Source: Acidobacteriaceae bacterium (GTDB taxonomy: Bacteria; Acidobacteriota; Terriglobia; Terriglobales; Acidobacteriaceae). From it: a stretch of 7,771 nucleotides of DNA. The stretch is taken from the NCBI GenBank assembly GCA_003165855.1, contig PMXH01000308.1, forward strand, positions 20,591 to 28,361. The letters run 5' to 3'. Both the position numbers and the translations under genes were made by a program. Shown piece after piece: positions 6,005 to 7,771 of the stretch. Each line of letters opens with the position of its first letter. Within the stretch, counting starts at the first letter, position 1. The notes below the pieces were generated by a model. The model saw only the letters and a list, made by a program, of their open reading frames with translations, had not been told where the DNA came from and did not search any database.

Positions 6005-6033
6005 ATCCGTGTGAATCCGTGTAAATCCGTGGC
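6005..6033. repeat. Three ATCCGTG units with 10-bp period between the ABC genes
   Basis: ATCCGTG occurs at 6005-6011, 6015-6021 and 6025-6031, spaced exactly 10 bp and linked by TGA and TAA. It sits between the stop of the binding-protein gene and the ATPase start. Similar ATCCGTG-type strings recur as interspersed repeats in various bacterial genomes (recalled, not checked). It is probably a remnant of such an element. Confidence 0.65.
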
Positions 6034-6045
6034 AAAGAGGTTGGC

Positions 6046-7698
6046 CTACTTCGCCCCAGCTGTGAGCCGCTCCGCATTCCAAAATGTTTGTGGCGACAGA
6101 ATCACCGGTGCCGCTCCATGCACCGTGGTTGACACCGCGGAAAGCGCATTCTTGTTAATCAGGAAGACAAACGGTTCCTGCTCGACCACAATCTCCTGCA
6201 CGCGGTCGAATGCCTCTTTCCTCTTCTTCGCATCTGTGGAAGACGCCTGCGCCCGCATGAGCCGGTCGATCTCCGCTTCCCAGGAAGTCTCTGGAGTTTT
6301 CTGCTGCGGATTCCACTGGTGATTTTCCGAAGAACTCAGCCACACGTTCATCTCGCCATTCGGATCCAGATCCACATTGGTCAAACCCAGCAGAATAGCC
6401 TCGTAGTCAAAGCTCTGGGTCATGCGTTCGATCAGGGAAGGGAAGTCGAGCGTAACCACATTCACGTGGATGCCGATCTTCTGCAGGTCATCTTGAATCA
6501 GCACCGCCATGCGTTCCCGTGTTTTGCTGCCGGCGTTCGTGATAATCGAAAACACAACCTCGTTGCCGTCTTTGTCCTTGAGCGCTCCGTTTTCCATGCG
6601 AAAGCCATCGGCCTGCAGCGTCTTCAACGCGGCATCCGGGCTGTACGCCTGGGGTTTCAGCTTGCTATTGAACCAGAATTTGTTCGCCGGGGAAAACGGT
6701 CCCACCGCCGGTTGGGCATGCCCGTGGTAAACGATGCGGCTCAAGTCTTCGCGATTGATCGCCTCCGAGATTGCTCGCCGGAAGTTCGCCGAGCGAAACC
6801 AGTTCTTCTTATAGCCGGGGATCGGTGCTCTTCCGACCTCATTGAACCAAAGCTGCTCGCTATCGAGCGACGGGCCCGCATCGTGCACCAGTTGCGGCGA
6901 AGTTGCTGCGAGCTTATCGAAGTACTCGCTGTCGAGAGAATTGATCAAGTCCAATTCTCCGCGCTTGAACCGCAGCATCTCCACATCGCGGTTGGGCTGT
7001 ATGTCCAGCCGGATCGAATCCAAATAAGGCAGCTTCCGTCCCTGCTCGTCCGTCTTCCAGTAGTTGGGATTCCGATTCAAGAGCAACGTCGCGCCAGGTT
7101 TGTAGTCGGCCACCATGAACGGTCCGAGTACAGCCATTTCTTTCTTGGAGGAACGCTCGGAAAGAATCGCAACCTGATCGAAAAGTCTATCCAGTCCAGC
7201 TACCGGCGCGGGAAACGTAATCGAAATCTGAGTCGGGGAAATCACCTTGGTTTCCACGTTCCCGGCACCCGAACGAAACGCATCGCCGGTCGGCGAATGC
7301 AGAGCGGGATCCATCAATTGCTGCATGGTGTACGCGACGTCCCCGGCGGAGAATCCCGTGCCATCCGAAAAAGAAATCCCACTGCGCAACCGGAATGTAA
7401 TCTGTCGCCCGTCCTTTGAGACTTTCCACGACTGCGCCAGCTCTGGCTCCAGTTCCTGAGTCTGGCGATTCACTCGCACCAGCACCCCTCCCGTGAGATA
7501 ACGGACCGCGGCGGAGGACTCGTCTTCCACTTTTAAAGGATCAAACGTCTTGGGCTCGGTGCGCAGGCAAAATCTCAGTTCGCCACCACCTTGAGCCACC
7601 GCTTGCCCCAGCAGGTATCCCAGGCAGATCACTGTAACTGCGATTGCCCTTCCGCATGCACTTGTCATCTCTCCCACCCTTCTCTCGTGGCGCGTCAT
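6046..7698 (-). CDS. Extracellular solute-binding protein, family 5 (peptide/dipeptide ABC transporter)
   Basis: The 550-residue product matches the usual length of DppA/OppA-type binding proteins. A signal peptide ends near AVA/Q at residue 35, with no lipobox cysteine, so it should be a soluble periplasmic protein. Family features run in order: GGELRFCLRTEPKTFDPL (38-55), ELEPELAQSWKVSKDGRQIT (82-101), the FSAGDVAYTMQQLMDP stretch, NRNPNYWK, FRRAISEAINRE in the middle, and a Tyr/Asp-rich C-terminal lobe. It captures peptides or similar solutes and hands them to the membrane pore. ATG 7698 overlaps the TGA of the upstream gene (ATGA) and has an AGGAAGAGG just before it; a second ATG at 7668 with GGGAG upstream would give a shorter, more typical signal peptide. 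The ATPase gene follows within 80 bp, so these form one transport unit. Ligand cannot be told from sequence. Confidence 0.94.
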   Translation of the reverse strand: MTRHERRVGEMTSACGRAIAVTVICLGYLLGQAVAQGGGELRFCLRTEPKTFDPLKVEDESSAAVRYLTGGVLVRVNRQTQELEPELAQSWKVSKDGRQITFRLRSGISFSDGTGFSAGDVAYTMQQLMDPALHSPTGDAFRSGAGNVETKVISPTQISITFPAPVAGLDRLFDQVAILSERSSKKEMAVLGPFMVADYKPGATLLLNRNPNYWKTDEQGRKLPYLDSIRLDIQPNRDVEMLRFKRGELDLINSLDSEYFDKLAATSPQLVHDAGPSLDSEQLWFNEVGRAPIPGYKKNWFRSANFRRAISEAINREDLSRIVYHGHAQPAVGPFSPANKFWFNSKLKPQAYSPDAALKTLQADGFRMENGALKDKDGNEVVFSIITNAGSKTRERMAVLIQDDLQKIGIHVNVVTLDFPSLIERMTQSFDYEAILLGLTNVDLDPNGEMNVWLSSSENHQWNPQQKTPETSWEAEIDRLMRAQASSTDAKKRKEAFDRVQEIVVEQEPFVFLINKNALSAVSTTVHGAAPVILSPQTFWNAERLTAGAK

Positions 7699-7771
7699 GC
7701 GGTCACCTCTTCCTGCCGTGAAAGCAAAAGCTGAAACGATGTCACTACCACTACCAGCAAAACCAACGGCG
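7695..7771 (-). CDS. C-terminal end of a membrane protein, possibly the ABC permease (partial)
   Basis: Only the last 24 codons are in the window, read from the right edge to TGA at 7697-7695. They encode a hydrophobic helix (PLVLLVVVVTSFQLLLSRQ) and a short charged tail (EEVTA), consistent with a final transmembrane segment. The TGA overlaps the ATG of the binding-protein gene, so the two are translationally coupled. From position in the operon, an inner-membrane permease of the same transporter is the likeliest identity, but the fragment is too short to confirm it. Confidence 0.5.
   Translation of the reverse strand, partial: PLVLLVVVVTSFQLLLSRQEEVTA

Noticed and set aside
5969..6082. Longer N-terminus for the ABC ATPase from ATG 6082
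   Set aside because: It would overlap the binding-protein gene and translate the ATCCGTG repeat; the 38 extra residues show no family similarity.
6319..7419. 366-codon open frame on the plus strand
   Set aside because: It lies wholly antisense to the family 5 binding protein, whose frame shows clear family features; the plus-strand translation is Arg/His-rich with no recognisable domain.

Overview
This window looks like chromosomal DNA of an acidobacterium, probably of the class Terriglobia. No rRNA or other marker gene is present, so this rests on gene content recalled from that group. The signs are a subtilase ending in SVVWGT repeats, a NusG-like gene in front of a polysaccharide-export-type gene, and fairly high GC. 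Every supported gene is on the minus strand, so transcription runs from high to low coordinates.

Right end, 7771 to 5126: an oligopeptide/dipeptide (family 5) ABC uptake locus. The last codons of a membrane protein, perhaps a permease, overlap the start of the solute-binding protein (6046-7698) in an ATGA junction. An OppD/DppD-type ATPase (5126-5968) follows. The spacer between binding protein and ATPase holds a short 10-bp-period repeat (ATCCGTG three times).

Middle, 5125 to 2158: a non-coding stretch with a sigma-54-like promoter (4868-4883) precedes a secreted S8 subtilisin-like protease (2980-4797) with six C-terminal SVVWGT-type repeats. A polytopic membrane protein (2217-2945) follows after 34 bp, and a clear rho-independent terminator (about 2158-2198) closes the pair. 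Protease and membrane protein therefore look like one two-gene unit.

Left end, 2157 to 1: a roughly 380-bp leader carries helically phased GTAC motifs. It precedes a stand-alone receiver-like protein that lacks the usual phosphorylation residues (1398-1778), a NusG-paralogue (UpxY/RfaH-like) antiterminator (660-1253), and the N-terminal part of a secreted protein (604 to 1) that resembles acidobacterial polysaccharide-export proteins. This looks like the regulatory head of an exopolysaccharide cluster continuing beyond the left edge.

The best candidates for something little described are the protease plus membrane-protein pair with its repeats and possible sigma-54 control, and the degenerate receiver with phased upstream sites feeding an antiterminator. 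No tRNA, rRNA, CRISPR array, insertion sequence or phage gene was seen.
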